Assembly (NCBI GenBank): GCA_965220835.1
Contig: OZ244842.1
Coordinates: 310,001 to 374,000 of the forward strand
Origin: Azophilus sp965220835
GTDB taxonomy: Bacteria > Pseudomonadota > Gammaproteobacteria > Pseudomonadales > Azotimanducaceae
Direction of reading: 5' to 3'
Length of the DNA: 64,000 nucleotides
In this document: piece by piece, positions 7,916 to 18,200 of the stretch
How the letters are laid out: each line of letters opens with the position of its first letter
Numbering within the stretch: the stretch's first letter is position 1
Program-made: the position numbers and the translations under genes
The notes under the pieces: model-generated
Database searches by the model: none
What the model was told of the DNA's origin: nothing
The model's input: only the letters and a program-made list of their open reading frames with translations

Positions 7916-8341
7916 TTAATCCGTCGCATAGCAAACTGCGATTAACCGCCATGTCCGCTCCCCGGCGATGACCGAAGCGCCAGACTGCTGGTTGAGCAGG
8001 GCCCGGCCAAGGGGCGAATCCACGCTGATGCAGCCAGCGGACGCATCGGCCTCGTCAGCGCCCACCAGCCGGTAGCGGCTTCTATCCCCGCGGGCGTCCT
8101 CCACCGTAACCCAAGCGCCGAAGCGCACGCGCGTTCGGTCGTCCGGCAGGCGCTCCACAACGGTCAGTTCGTCAAGCCGGCGCGACAGATAGCGGATGCG
8201 GCGGTCCGCCTCATGCAGTTGCTTCTTGCCGTAGAGGTACTCCGCATTCTCCGAGCGGTCGCCCAGCGCCGCCGCTTCGGCCACCTTTTGCACCAGCTCG
8301 GGCCGCTTGCGCTTCCAAAGCTCCGTCAACTCCGCCTGCAA
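7916..8341 (-). CDS. greB: Transcription elongation factor GreB, start unresolved
   Basis: A GreA/GreB-family protein. The N-terminal coiled coil carries the acidic-tip region ALGDRSENAEYLYGKKQL, and the C-terminal FKBP-like domain includes ISVDSPLGRALL. GreB binds the secondary channel of RNA polymerase and stimulates cleavage of backtracked RNA. The first canonical start in frame is TTG at 8341, but the codons just upstream (8342-8383, reading KPSPYITRAGYDA) are clearly the conserved GreB N-terminus. The open frame reaches a stop at 8443-8441 without any ATG, GTG or TTG. Either initiation is non-canonical or a frameshift has removed the true start; an ATG at 8451 lies in another frame. The function of the copy is therefore uncertain. 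Confidence 0.8.
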   Translation of the reverse strand: MQAELTELWKRKRPELVQKVAEAAALGDRSENAEYLYGKKQLHEADRRIRYLSRRLDELTVVERLPDDRTRVRFGAWVTVEDARGDRSRYRLVGADEADASAGCISVDSPLGRALLNQQSGASVIAGERTWRLIAVCYATD

Positions 8342-8508
8342 GGCGTCATAACCGGCCCGAGTGATGTACGGCGAGGGCTTGGCGCGCGGCGGCCGGGCGT
8401 GGCGCGTGTTGGGGCGGTCGCGGATTGTCCTTCCCTGGCGCTATTGGCCATCCGCTCGCGCAAGCAGTGCGTCCATGCGCAGAAGAGCCTGTTGAATTTG
8501 GGGAAGTC

Positions 8509-8736
8509 TCAACACGGATCTTTACGGATGTAGCCTATGGCGCCCAGCATGTCGCTGTCATCACCCGCCTCACCCCTTGCGACAGAGCCGAACAGGGACA
8601 TGGCTAGCACTCCCCGCTCACGCAATTCCTGCGACATCCCTGCCAGCTTCGCACACACAGCCTCGCGTGCCGGAAACCCATAGGGAGCTACCGGCTCGGG
8701 AGGGTTCAGGTCGTCAAGAAATAGAGGCTGGGCCAT
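8509..8736 (-). pseudogene. Truncated MNT-type nucleotidyltransferase domain protein
   Basis: A 75-residue frame containing AKLAGMSQELRERGVLAMSLFGSVARGEAGDDSD, in which GSVARG and DSD are the nucleotide-binding G-S and first metal-ligand motifs of the minimal nucleotidyltransferase fold. A functional protein would continue with a hydrophobic strand carrying a further Asp (DSDIDLLV type). Here the frame runs DSDMLGAIGYIRKDPC and stops, so the second catalytic acidic residue and the rest of the domain are lost. No HEPN partner gene is adjacent. This is probably a decayed toxin-antitoxin-type MntA remnant. A short expressed peptide cannot be excluded. Confidence 0.55.
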
Positions 8737-8851
8737 GCTCAAGACTATACCATGCACTCCCCACAAGGGCTTCACTGGAGGGGTATCACGTGAGTCACGT
8801 TGAGGCTCATGAACTAGAATGGCTCGACTGGCATACGCTTGATTCTGCCTA

Positions 8852-9868
8852 ATGAATGCACAGCCTCAGTTGCGCTTCGGCGTCTGCTACGACTTCCGCA
8901 ATCCCCCGGAATCCGGCATCGCCATGCCGGACCTCTACCAAGAGGCGTTGCGGCAAATCCGCTGGCTGGACGGCTTGGGCCTGGATCTCATCTGGTTCAC
9001 GGAGCACCACTTCATCGACGACGGCTACCTGCCGGCCTGGATTCCGGTGGCCTCCGCGGCCGCCGCGCAAACCCGCCAGGTGCGCTTCTCCTCAGACATC
9101 TGCCTACTGCCGTTCAACCATCCCCTGCGCCTGGCGGAAGATTTGGCGGTGCTGGACAACATCAGCAACGGCCGGGTGGAGGTGGGCGTCGGCATCGGCT
9201 ACGCGCCCCACGAATTCGCCGGCTTCGGAATTCCCGTCAGCCGACGCGTCTCCCTCGCCGACGAGGGCCTGGCCGTGCTCAGGCTCTGCTTTTCCGGCGA
9301 ACGCTTCTCCTTTCACGGCAAGCGCCATCAGTTTCAGGACGTGCGAATCACCCCGAGCTTCGTGCAGAAGGGCGGCCCGCCGCTTTGGGTTGCCGCCATG
9401 TCCGCCGCTGGTGCCCGCCGCGCCGCCCGCTTTGGCTGCCACTTGCTGCCCCAGGGCGACCGCCGCGCCACTTTGGATGTGTGGCGCCAATCGCTGGCCA
9501 ACGCCGGGGTGGATGCCGGCGCCATGCGGGTGGGCATCATCAAGGGCGTGTTGGTCACCGATGATCCAGAGCGGGATTGGCCCCCCGTTCGCCAAGCGGA
9601 ACGCTACCGCATGCGCCTCTACAACCGCTTCTTTGCGGAATCCGACACCAACTTCGGCGGCGGCGAGCACATCCCCCAAACCTGGGTGGTGGGCGATGCC
9701 GACCACTGCGTTGACGAACTCGGCAACTTCATCCGCACCTACGGCATAACGGACTTGGTGACCTGGGGCATCCCGCCAGGCCTAGCGCCGGACGCCATGG
9801 CAGCCAGCTTGGAGCAATTCGCCACCCAAGTGGCGCCACGCTTGCGCGCGGAGTTCGACGGGGCTTAG
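8852..9868 (+). CDS. LLM-class (luciferase-like) flavin-dependent oxidoreductase
   Basis: A 338-residue protein of the bacterial luciferase-like monooxygenase superfamily, a TIM-barrel enzyme using reduced flavin (FMNH2 or F420H2). Typical segments are LRFGVCYDFRNP at the N-terminus, LGLDLIWFTEHHFIDDGY (the WxxEHH motif), LLPFNHPLRLAEDLAVLDNI, NGRVEVGVGIGYAPHEF, and GGPPLWVAAMS in the C-terminal half. The substrate is not evident. The ATG at 8852 follows a stop-rich stretch. The gene is convergent with the carboxymuconolactone decarboxylase-family gene, 27 bases away. It looks intact and of normal length. Confidence 0.87.
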   Translation: MNAQPQLRFGVCYDFRNPPESGIAMPDLYQEALRQIRWLDGLGLDLIWFTEHHFIDDGYLPAWIPVASAAAAQTRQVRFSSDICLLPFNHPLRLAEDLAVLDNISNGRVEVGVGIGYAPHEFAGFGIPVSRRVSLADEGLAVLRLCFSGERFSFHGKRHQFQDVRITPSFVQKGGPPLWVAAMSAAGARRAARFGCHLLPQGDRRATLDVWRQSLANAGVDAGAMRVGIIKGVLVTDDPERDWPPVRQAERYRMRLYNRFFAESDTNFGGGEHIPQTWVVGDADHCVDELGNFIRTYGITDLVTWGIPPGLAPDAMAASLEQFATQVAPRLRAEFDGA

Positions 9869-9895
9869 ATTTAGGCGCCGGCCCAGCTCATCACC

Positions 9896-10543
9896 TCACC
9901 GCCAAGCGGCCCCCGCCCAGTCCGCCTTCTCGCCCTCGGCGGGAATCGGCACTTCGCGGATGCGCTCGTCCACGTCATCAAACTCCAGGCGCAGCGCCTT
10001 GCACATCACGGCGTGCAGGTTGTAGCCCAAGCAGTGGTAGGTGAGTTCCAGGATGTCCTCGTCGGAAAGGTGCTCATGCAGCGCGTCGAACAGCTCATCG
10101 GAAGCGCGCCCGCCCTGCAGGATCAAGGCATCGGCCCACGCCAGCACGGCGCGTTCCTTGGCGTCGAAGCAGTCCGCCACCTGCCAGTTGGGAATGGCCG
10201 CAATCTGCGCCTCAGAGATGCCGAAGCGCCGCGCCGCCTTGCAGTGCTGGGAGAACACGAACTGGCTGCCCTGGGCGTAGCCGGTGCGCATGATGCCCAG
10301 TTCGCGAACCTTGGGGTCGAGTTGGCTGATGCTCTTCTCCGCAAACATGCCGAACATGCCGAAGTGGCTGGTGGCATGGTCGAACACATAGGGCACCAGC
10401 GCGAACACCGTCCACCAGTTGCCAGGCGTGCCGGTCGCCGTGCCCGGCTCGGCAACCGGGTCCCGGTCCCCAAACAGCGCTTGGTAGTACTTGCGCACAT
10501 TCTCGGTGGCCTGCGCGCGCGGAACCTCTTTAAGCCGTGGCAT
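9896..10543 (-). CDS. Carboxymuconolactone decarboxylase (AhpD-like) family protein
   Basis: A 215-residue all-helical protein of the CMD/AhpD superfamily. The core reads DPKVRELGIMRTGYAQGSQF followed by SQHCKAARRFGIS, corresponding to the conserved E-x(n)-C-x-x-H region. In this copy the order is QHC rather than CxxC, so a peroxidase-type CxxC pair is absent. Family members include gamma-carboxymuconolactone decarboxylase and alkylhydroperoxidases; the actual reaction is unknown. AAGGAGG seven bases before the ATG at 10543 fixes the start, although the frame stays open further upstream. The 172 bases between this gene and the Rpn gene downstream on the other side hold nothing I recognise. 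Confidence 0.8.
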   Translation of the reverse strand: MPRLKEVPRAQATENVRKYYQALFGDRDPVAEPGTATGTPGNWWTVFALVPYVFDHATSHFGMFGMFAEKSISQLDPKVRELGIMRTGYAQGSQFVFSQHCKAARRFGISEAQIAAIPNWQVADCFDAKERAVLAWADALILQGGRASDELFDALHEHLSDEDILELTYHCLGYNLHAVMCKALRLEFDDVDERIREVPIPAEGEKADWAGAAWR

Positions 10544-10715
10544 GGTCTGCCTCCTTACCGGATCACGAAATGAACGGCCAATGTGACTGAGCGGAAAGCG
10601 CCCTGTCAACCAGCAAACCGCGTGGGAGCGTGATCCCAGCGCAAGGGCATCTTGCCCGGGAGCGTTAACTCGTTTGGGAGTTTGGCCCGACGCGAATCGC
10701 CGCCGTTCCCGGATT

Positions 10716-11864
10716 TCAAGAGTCCGCCAGGCCGTTGCCGGAGCTCGCGGCGTTCTCCGCCTTGGCCAGCAGTTCCGCTGCGTCGCTGCTTTGGAACACC
10801 CAGCCGCCCAACTCAGCCAGCACTTCAGGTTCGGAGATGCGCTCGAGAATCGGCGCCAACAGCTCGGCGGCCGCGTTGCCAAACTTAAGCCGGGCCTGCT
10901 GCACCACCATGTTGCGCTGGCCCTGCTCCAGTCCTTGCTCCAGTCCCAGTTCTCGTCCCTGTTCCAGTCCTTCACGCAGGCCCTTCTCGTGGCCCTCCGC
11001 GAACCATTGCTCGGTCCATTCCTTCGCTCGTTCCGCCAGCATCGTCTTGCCCTCCTTCAGTAGATCAATCGCACCCTGGCCCGCGTCAGGAAAGCGCAGC
11101 GGCATCAGCACTTCGCTCACCCAGTCCAGGAACACGGGCGCCAGCTCATCATCGCCGAGCCACGCCAAGGTCTCGCCCAATGTCCGCACAAGGGCCTCCG
11201 CTGAAACCGCCGTCTCCAGCCGCACCAGTGCGGACATCAGGTTGTCTTGCGGCAAATCCTGCTCCGCCAGCACCCCAACGTCAAGAAGAAGGTAGCGCGG
11301 CCCCGCGACGTAGGGCGCCAGCTCTGGAGGCGGCCCCACCCGTTCGGCCAAATCCCGCGCCGGCGTCCAGCGGCGTCGGCCCGTGTACACGACGATGGGC
11401 AGCACCGCCGGCATCCGGCCGCCCGGCCACCTAGCCCCGTCGCCGGGGCCTTCGCAGATCAGCCCGGTGAGGGTCATCATGCGGGCGGCCATCCCCAGGT
11501 CCGGGGCGGACTGGGCCTCCAGGGCGATGACGACGTCGCCGCCGCCCTTGAGTTCGGCCGTCCAGAGCAGGTCGCCGCGCCGCCGCCGAAGCTCGGCGCC
11601 CACGTGCTCGGCGGGCAGGGGGCGCAGGGTGTCGAGGTCGAGGTCCGCGACCCAATCGCCGGGCACGAAGGCGCGCAGCAGGTCGCGCATGGTGCGCAAG
11701 TTGCCGAGCAGGCGCTTGGCGGCCCTGTCGTGGCCTTCGGGAATGTTCACCGTCCGGTATCCGGTGGCTGGTGTTGGGGAAACGGTAGAGGATCGGGGGG
11801 CGGCCACGAAAGCGAGATCCGCCCGTTTTGCCGTGCGAGATTGCCGCGCCGTGACCTGGGGCAT
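10716..11864 (-). CDS. Rpn family recombination-promoting nuclease / putative transposase (PD-(D/E)XK)
   Basis: A protein of about 382 residues of the Rpn/YhgA group. The domain begins HDRAAKRLLGNLRTMRDLLR, then DLDTLRPLPAEHVGAELR. The nuclease core is RRGDLLWTAELKGG (Asp) and VVIALEAQSAPD (the E-x-Q variant of PD-(D/E)XK), followed by LPIVVYTGRRRW and GPRYLLLDVG, both hallmarks of the family. Known Rpn proteins are DNA endonucleases that raise RecA-independent recombination and were once annotated as transposases. The C-terminal third has a charged repeat (LEQGRELGLEQGLEQGQ), a likely coiled coil often variable in this family. The start is uncertain: ATG at 11864 is used, but GTG at 11750 begins exactly at the conserved domain. 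Confidence 0.8.
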   Translation of the reverse strand: MPQVTARQSRTAKRADLAFVAAPRSSTVSPTPATGYRTVNIPEGHDRAAKRLLGNLRTMRDLLRAFVPGDWVADLDLDTLRPLPAEHVGAELRRRRGDLLWTAELKGGGDVVIALEAQSAPDLGMAARMMTLTGLICEGPGDGARWPGGRMPAVLPIVVYTGRRRWTPARDLAERVGPPPELAPYVAGPRYLLLDVGVLAEQDLPQDNLMSALVRLETAVSAEALVRTLGETLAWLGDDELAPVFLDWVSEVLMPLRFPDAGQGAIDLLKEGKTMLAERAKEWTEQWFAEGHEKGLREGLEQGRELGLEQGLEQGQRNMVVQQARLKFGNAAAELLAPILERISEPEVLAELGGWVFQSSDAAELLAKAENAASSGNGLADS

Positions 11865-12284
11865 TGGCGCGCGCGGGGCGCCGACATTGGCCCGCCTGAC
11901 CGGGCGCCGTACCCAAGCGTGCGACGGGCGGTTCCTCAGGGGTGACGACGCAGCCGGACAAGGACTTCGGGGCGGCACTGAGGTGTGCCCCTCCCTCCAT
12001 CGGGCGCCAAGCCGCTGTCCCCGACCGAAAACGCCCCCAACAGACCGACTGGGACAACCAGCGGGAATTGCTGAACAGTGCACCAAAAGTGTGCCTTGAC
12101 AGGCGAATATCGGCTAAGCTTCAATTGTTTATCGGGAGAGATCAGCAAATTACCTCACCGCGGCGTGAAGGCGCTGGAATGGTGCCCGCAGGCTAAATCG
12201 CGGCTGGCTCCGCGCCAGAGCGGGCTTGAGGATTTCAGTTTGATTCAATTGAGTTGGTGCATCCCTGCATAGGCGGGAGGCGTG
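11865..12284. other. Intergenic region upstream of the first giant gene
   Basis: About 420 bases between the Rpn start and the first giant gene, divergently transcribed. The left half (11865-12060) is GC-rich with no gene I recognise; open frames there are unsupported. The right half, from about 12060, is AT-richer and contains the conserved promoter-like element and leader shared with the other two giant genes, including gcgggaattgctg and ggagagatcagcaa, both repeated upstream of the second gene. Confidence 0.6.
12096..12120 (+). promoter_or_regulatory. Promoter-like element 1: TTGACA, 13-base spacer, TAAGCT
   Basis: TTGACA (12096-12101) and TAAGCT (12115-12120) are separated by exactly 13 bases. 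The same pair with the same spacer stands upstream of the second gene (TCGACA/TACACT) and third gene (TTGCAA/TAAGCT). A housekeeping sigma-70 promoter would need about 17 bases, so this may be an activator-dependent promoter or a protein-binding site. The distance to the GTG is about 165 bases. Confidence 0.45.
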
Positions 12285-15200
12285 GTGAATCACCTCTACA
12301 GAACTATAAGGCACAAGAGTGTCAGACCGAATGCAAAAGCTAGCAAAGGTCGCACCACCCGGCAGTTGGCTTCGGCGCAGCCAGCGACATTGCCGCGCAG
12401 CGCCGCTTACCGCGCTTCCTTCAAGCATTCCGCCAAGTGTTCCTCGGGCACACGCGGCACCAGGCCGTCGCTGGTCGGCCACCCAGCCAGGAGCAACCTA
12501 GCCTTGGCCAAACGTCGCCCGCTGCTGCGCAAGTTCACTCTGGGCCTCGTTGCGTCCGTGTTGTCAGCGCTGCCCGCTTTCGCCGAGGCCCAAGCCCCCC
12601 AAGCCCCCGCCCGCAACGCGCCGGAGCCTGCCCCCGCCTTGGCCGACAGAATCACGGAGCAAGTGATCGCCGTGCCTTCCACCCCCACGGCCGCACTGGC
12701 GGCTGGCACGCCGCCGGCTGCACCTCTGCGCGGCGGGTTCAACAACGCATTGCCGGCCAGCAACACCGTAGGGCCCCTGTCCGCCCACCCCAATGCGCCC
12801 GCCAATCTCTCCGCCAGCGCCGGCGATGCGCAAGTCACCCTGAGCTGGAACAACCCGAACGACTCCAGCATCACCAAGTACCAGGTCCGCTACGGCGCGG
12901 GCTCAACCGTCCCGGCCAGCGCAACCTGGGGCGACATCACCGGCAGCGGCGCCGGCACCACCAGCCACAAGGTCACGGGGCTGACCAACTTCACGGCCTA
13001 CGCGTTCGAAATTCGCGCGGTGAACGCGAACGGCAACAGCGACGCATCGGCCGTGGTGACGGCCACCCCCGTGCTGGCGGCGCCGGACGCGCCGGGCAAC
13101 TTCACCGTGACGCCCGGCGACGGCAAGGTCACCCTGAATTGGGAGCTGCCGGACAATACCAGCGAGATTGACAAGGTAGCTGTGCGTTACCACGAGAAGA
13201 ACTCGTCGAACCAGGCGACAACGGTTGAGCTGGCGACGAACGCAACAACCTATGAGGTTGGGGGGCTGACGAACGGCACCTTGTACACCTTTGTGGTGGA
13301 AGTGGAGAACCGGGCAGGCTCTTCCCAGGTGGCTCAGGATGCGAGGCCGGCGCTGGCCGTTCCAGCCGCGCCCACCGGTCTGACAGCGACGGCGGGCAAC
13401 ACCACAGTCACGCTGACCTGGGACGACCCCTCGGACACCAGCATCACCAAGTACCGGCTCCGCTACGGCGCGGGCTCCACCGTGCCGGCCGGCGCAACCT
13501 GGGGCGACATCAGCGGCAGTGACGACCAGACCACCACCCACATGGTCACCGGCCTCACCAATGGCACCCAATATGCCTTCGAAATCCGCGCCGTCAACGC
13601 CGGCGGCAACAGCGACGCCTCGGCCACGGCGACGGCAACACCGGCCGCGCCGCCCCAGGCGCGCACCCTGACCTATACCTTCACCGACGACGGCACCACC
13701 ACCACAATTACCGCCTCGGGCAGCCTGGATCTCTCGGCATTCACATACGATCCATTCGACAACGTGGCCGGCGCTCAAAGCCTACTGCTGAACGATCGGA
13801 ACATCTGGTCGGTTGAGCCGCCCGGCTTCAACGCTGCCAGACGCTATAACAACGTGAACTTGGTGACCACCGGCAGTGACTCCTACACGGGCACGTCTAA
13901 TCTGAGCTTGGCCGGGAGGAACTACAGTACCGATTTGCACGTCCGGCTCAGTGCTGGCAGCACCTATCTGCGGCTGGACGCAGGCCGCTTCAACAGTCAA
14001 CACGTTTATCAAGTCTCGAACGCCACCGCGACGTTCACGGGCACCCTGCTCGGCACCCTGGGAGACAACGACTTCCACGTCGAGCACGCGTTTGGCCTCC
14101 AGAAGATCGTCTTCAAGGCAACGCCCCCGAAGCCGGCCGCGCCCACCGGCCTCGCGGCGACTGCGGGCAGCGGCAAAGTCACACTGAACTGGAGCGACCC
14201 CTCAAACAACACCATCAGCAAGTACCAGCTGCGCTACGGCCAAGGCGCCACCGTGCCAGACAGCGCGGCCTGGGGTGACATCGCCGGCAGCGGCGCCGCC
14301 ACCACCCGCCACGAAGTGACGGGCCTGACCAACGACATCCAATACGCCTTCGAGATTCGCGCGGTCAATTCCGGCGGTGAAAGCGACGCCTCGGGCACCG
14401 TCACCGCGACGCCGGTCAGCGCCGTGCCCAGCTTCGGCACCCAGACCATTGCCGACCAGAGATACGGCCAGGGCGCGGCAATAGCCACGCTGACGCTGCC
14501 CCAAGCCACCGGCGGCGACGTCCCGCTGACCTACAGCCTGGCCCCGAACGCGCCGGCGGGCCTGGCCTTTGATGCCACCAACCGCACGCTCACCGGCACG
14601 CCCAACACGGTCCAAAGCGCGACGGCCTACACCTACACCGTCACCGACGCCGACGGGGACACGGCCAGCCTTGCGTTCAACATCACCATTGCGCAGGCAC
14701 GCACGCTGACCTACACCTTCTCCGACGACGGCAGCACCGTGACCATCGCCGCCTCGGGCAGCCTGGATGCCACCAGCTTCAATTTCGATAGAAACGATGT
14801 GCCGTCGGACACCACGAACATCCGCATGGACGATACGGACATCTGGGGGATTCATCCGCACAATTCCATTCCGATCAGGCGCTACAACGCTCTGCCGAAC
14901 TTCGTGACCACCGGCGAGGGTTCCTACGGTGGCACCAACGAACTGACCAACATGGTCAACTACAGTTCCAACTACCACGTTCGGTTCAGTACCTTTTACA
15001 AGCTGCTGCAGTTGGACAGCGCCAATTTCACCGGCGACATCTACCAGATCGCGAACGGTGCGGCGACCTTCGATGGCACCCTGCAATCCTCGCTGGGCGA
15101 CAACGACTTCGACATCGAATTCGCCATGGGCAACCAGAAGATCGTTTTCCAGACGGCGAACCCGGCCACGGTGCCGGCCGCGCCAACCGGCCTCGCCGCG

Positions 15201-18200
15201 ACCGCGGGCGATGCCCAGGTTGACCTGGCTTGGACCAACCCGAACGACAGCAACATCACCAGGTACCAGGTGCGCTACGGCGCGGGTTCCACCGTGCCCG
15301 CCACTGCTACATGGGCGGACATCGACAGCAGCGGCGCCGGCACCACCAGCCACACCGTCACCGGCCTGACCAACGCCACCGGGTACGCCTTCGAGATTCG
15401 GGCCGTGAACGCCCGCGGCAACAGCAGCGCCTCCGGCAGCGTCACCGCAACCCCGGCACTGGCCGTTCCCGCCGCGCCGACGGAATTCAGCGCCACCGCC
15501 GGCAACGCCCAGGCCAGCTTGAGCTGGACCCTGCCCACCAACGCAAGCCAGATCGGCGACGTGCAGGTGCGCTGGAAGGCCACCGCCGACCTGCCTTTCA
15601 ACGACGCCACCGACACCTGGACGGGGCTCAGCGACGGCACAGCCACCAGCTACATCGCCACCGGCCTGACCAACGGCACCGGCTACACCTTCGAAGTGCG
15701 CGCCACCAACACCGCCGGCAACGGTGCCGCGGCAACCGCCACGGCCACGCCCGCTGTGCCGCCCGCCACAGTCACCGGCCTGTCAGCCACCCCGGGCGAC
15801 GCTACGGTCACGCTAAACTGGACCAACCCCAACGACGCCAACATCACCACATACCAGCTCCGCTACGGCGCGGGCACCACCGTGCCGGCCACCGCAACCT
15901 GGGGCGACATCGCCGGCAGCGGCGCCGGCACCACCAGCCACATGGTGACGGGCCTCACCAATGGCACCCAATACGCCTTCGAGATTCGCGCGGTGAATGC
16001 CGGTGGGCCGGGCCCGGCTTCAGAGCAGGTGGTGATGCGGCCCGGTCCGCCGCTGCAACCGGGCGGCTTCCGGGTGGTGGGCGGCAACGCCGAGGTGACG
16101 CTGAGCTGGAACAATCCTTCCGACGCCACCATCACCAGGTATCAGCTTCGCCACAAGGAGGGGACCAGCTTCTCCGACAGCGACACCTGGAGCGACATCG
16201 CCAACAGCGGCCGGACCACCACCACCCATAACGTCACCGGGCTGACCAACGGCGCCACCTGGGCCTTCCAGATCCGGGCGGTGAACGCCGCTGGCGCCGG
16301 GCTGGCCTCCGAAACCCTCACGATGTTGCCGCGCGCCAGCAACCGGGCGCCGGTGTTTCGAGGCGCCGTATTCAGAGGCTTCGGAGAAGTTCTATCCTCT
16401 AGTTACAGAAATGCCAGGTTGACGAAAGGATTTAGCCCAAGATTCTCAGACCCGGACGGCGACGACCTGACCTTCACCTGGACGACGAATCCGCCGCAAG
16501 CCAATATCGACGTGCGCATCGAGGAACCCGGCTGGAGCACGGTCAATCCAGAATCACAATATCTGCGCTACAGGGCAACGGGGCCGGTGGAGCGGACGAC
16601 CCTGACCCTGACGGGGACGGATCCCTACGGGCTGTCGGTCTCGACATCCGCCGTCGTGACGACGAGCAACACCGCCCCGAAGGCCAAGAGCCCGCCCTAT
16701 CCAGACCAGACCCTGGCGGTCGGCAATACACTGACCTTGAACACGACGGACGTGTTCATCGACGACGAGAGCGACCCTATTGACTCGCTCACTATCCTCC
16801 CGGACGACGGCAGCAACGTCGACACACATTGGTCAGGTGGTGTAATGACGGTGACTGCCCACACACCGGGCGAAGAAGTCTTAGTATGGACAGTAAGGGA
16901 CATCTTTGGAGCCGAGGCGTCCGACAGCTTCAAGGTTACCGTCATCGCAGCGGCGGCCAAACCTGCGGGGCTCACGGCCGCATCGGGCAACGGGCAGGCG
17001 GTCCTGACCTGGACCGATCCGGCCGATGCCAGCATCACCAAGTACCAGGTGCGCCACAAGGCGGGCACGAGCTTCTCCAACAGTGACGACAGCCTGTGGA
17101 CGGACATCACCGGCAGCGGCGCTTCCACCACCAGCCACACCGTGACCGGGCTCACCAGCGGCACGGCATACGTCTTCCAGGTCCGTGCCGTGAATGCGGG
17201 CGGCGTCGGCACCCCCTCGGACGAAGCAGTGCTGCGGCTGGGTGCGCCGTTGCAGCCAAGCGGCTTCCGAGTGTTGGGCGGCAACGCCCAGGTGACGCTG
17301 AGCTGGAACGATCCTTCCGACGCCACCATCACCAGGTATCAGCTTCGCCGCAAGGTGGGGACGAGCTTCTCCCCCAGTGACGACAGCCTGTGGGCGGACA
17401 TCGCCAACAGCGGCGCGTCCACCACCACCCATACCGTCTCCGGACTGACCAACGGCACCACCTGGGCCTTCCAGGTCCGGGCGGTGAACGCCAACGGCGC
17501 CGGGGCGGCCTCCGAGACCCTCACGATGTTGCCGCGCGCCAACAACCGGGCACCGGTGTTGGGAGGCGCGGTATTCGTAAACGACGGAGTGGTTCTGCCC
17601 TCTCGTTACAGGGATGTCAGGCTGACGAAAGGATTTGGCCCAAGATTCTCAGACCCGGACGGCGACGAACTGACCTTCACCTGGACGGCGAACCCGCCGC
17701 AAGCCAATCTCGACGTGCTTATCGCGGGACCCGGCTTCAATAACACTTATCCTGACGCGCACACTCTGCGCTACAGGTCGACGGGGCCGGTGGAGCGGAC
17801 GACCCTGACCCTGACGGGGACGGATCCCTACGGACTGTCGGTCTCGACATCCGCCGTCGTGACGACGAGCAACACCGCCCCAAAGGCCAAGAGCCCGCCC
17901 TATCCGGACCAGACCCTGGCGGTCGGCAACACATTGACGGTCAAACTAACGGACATATTCGTCGATGACGAGGGTGACGATATACGCTCGTACCTGCGCT
18001 CCCCGAGCAACGGCAATAGCATCAACACATGGGGCATAGATTCAGGCTTTGACGTGATTGCCCACACGCCTGGCGAAGATGACATTACCATCACTGTATC
18101 GGACATCTTTGGCGCCCTAGGGTCCGACATCTTCAAGGTTACCGTCATCGCGGCGACGGCCAAACCGACGGGGTTCACGGCCACCTCGGGCGATACGGAG

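Noticed and set aside
12285..12500. Extended signal peptide region of known type V proteins in giant gene 1
   Set aside because: MNHLYRTIRHKS loosely recalls the known MN[KR]IYR-type extension, but the following residues do not fit and gene 2 lacks it. Too weak to call.
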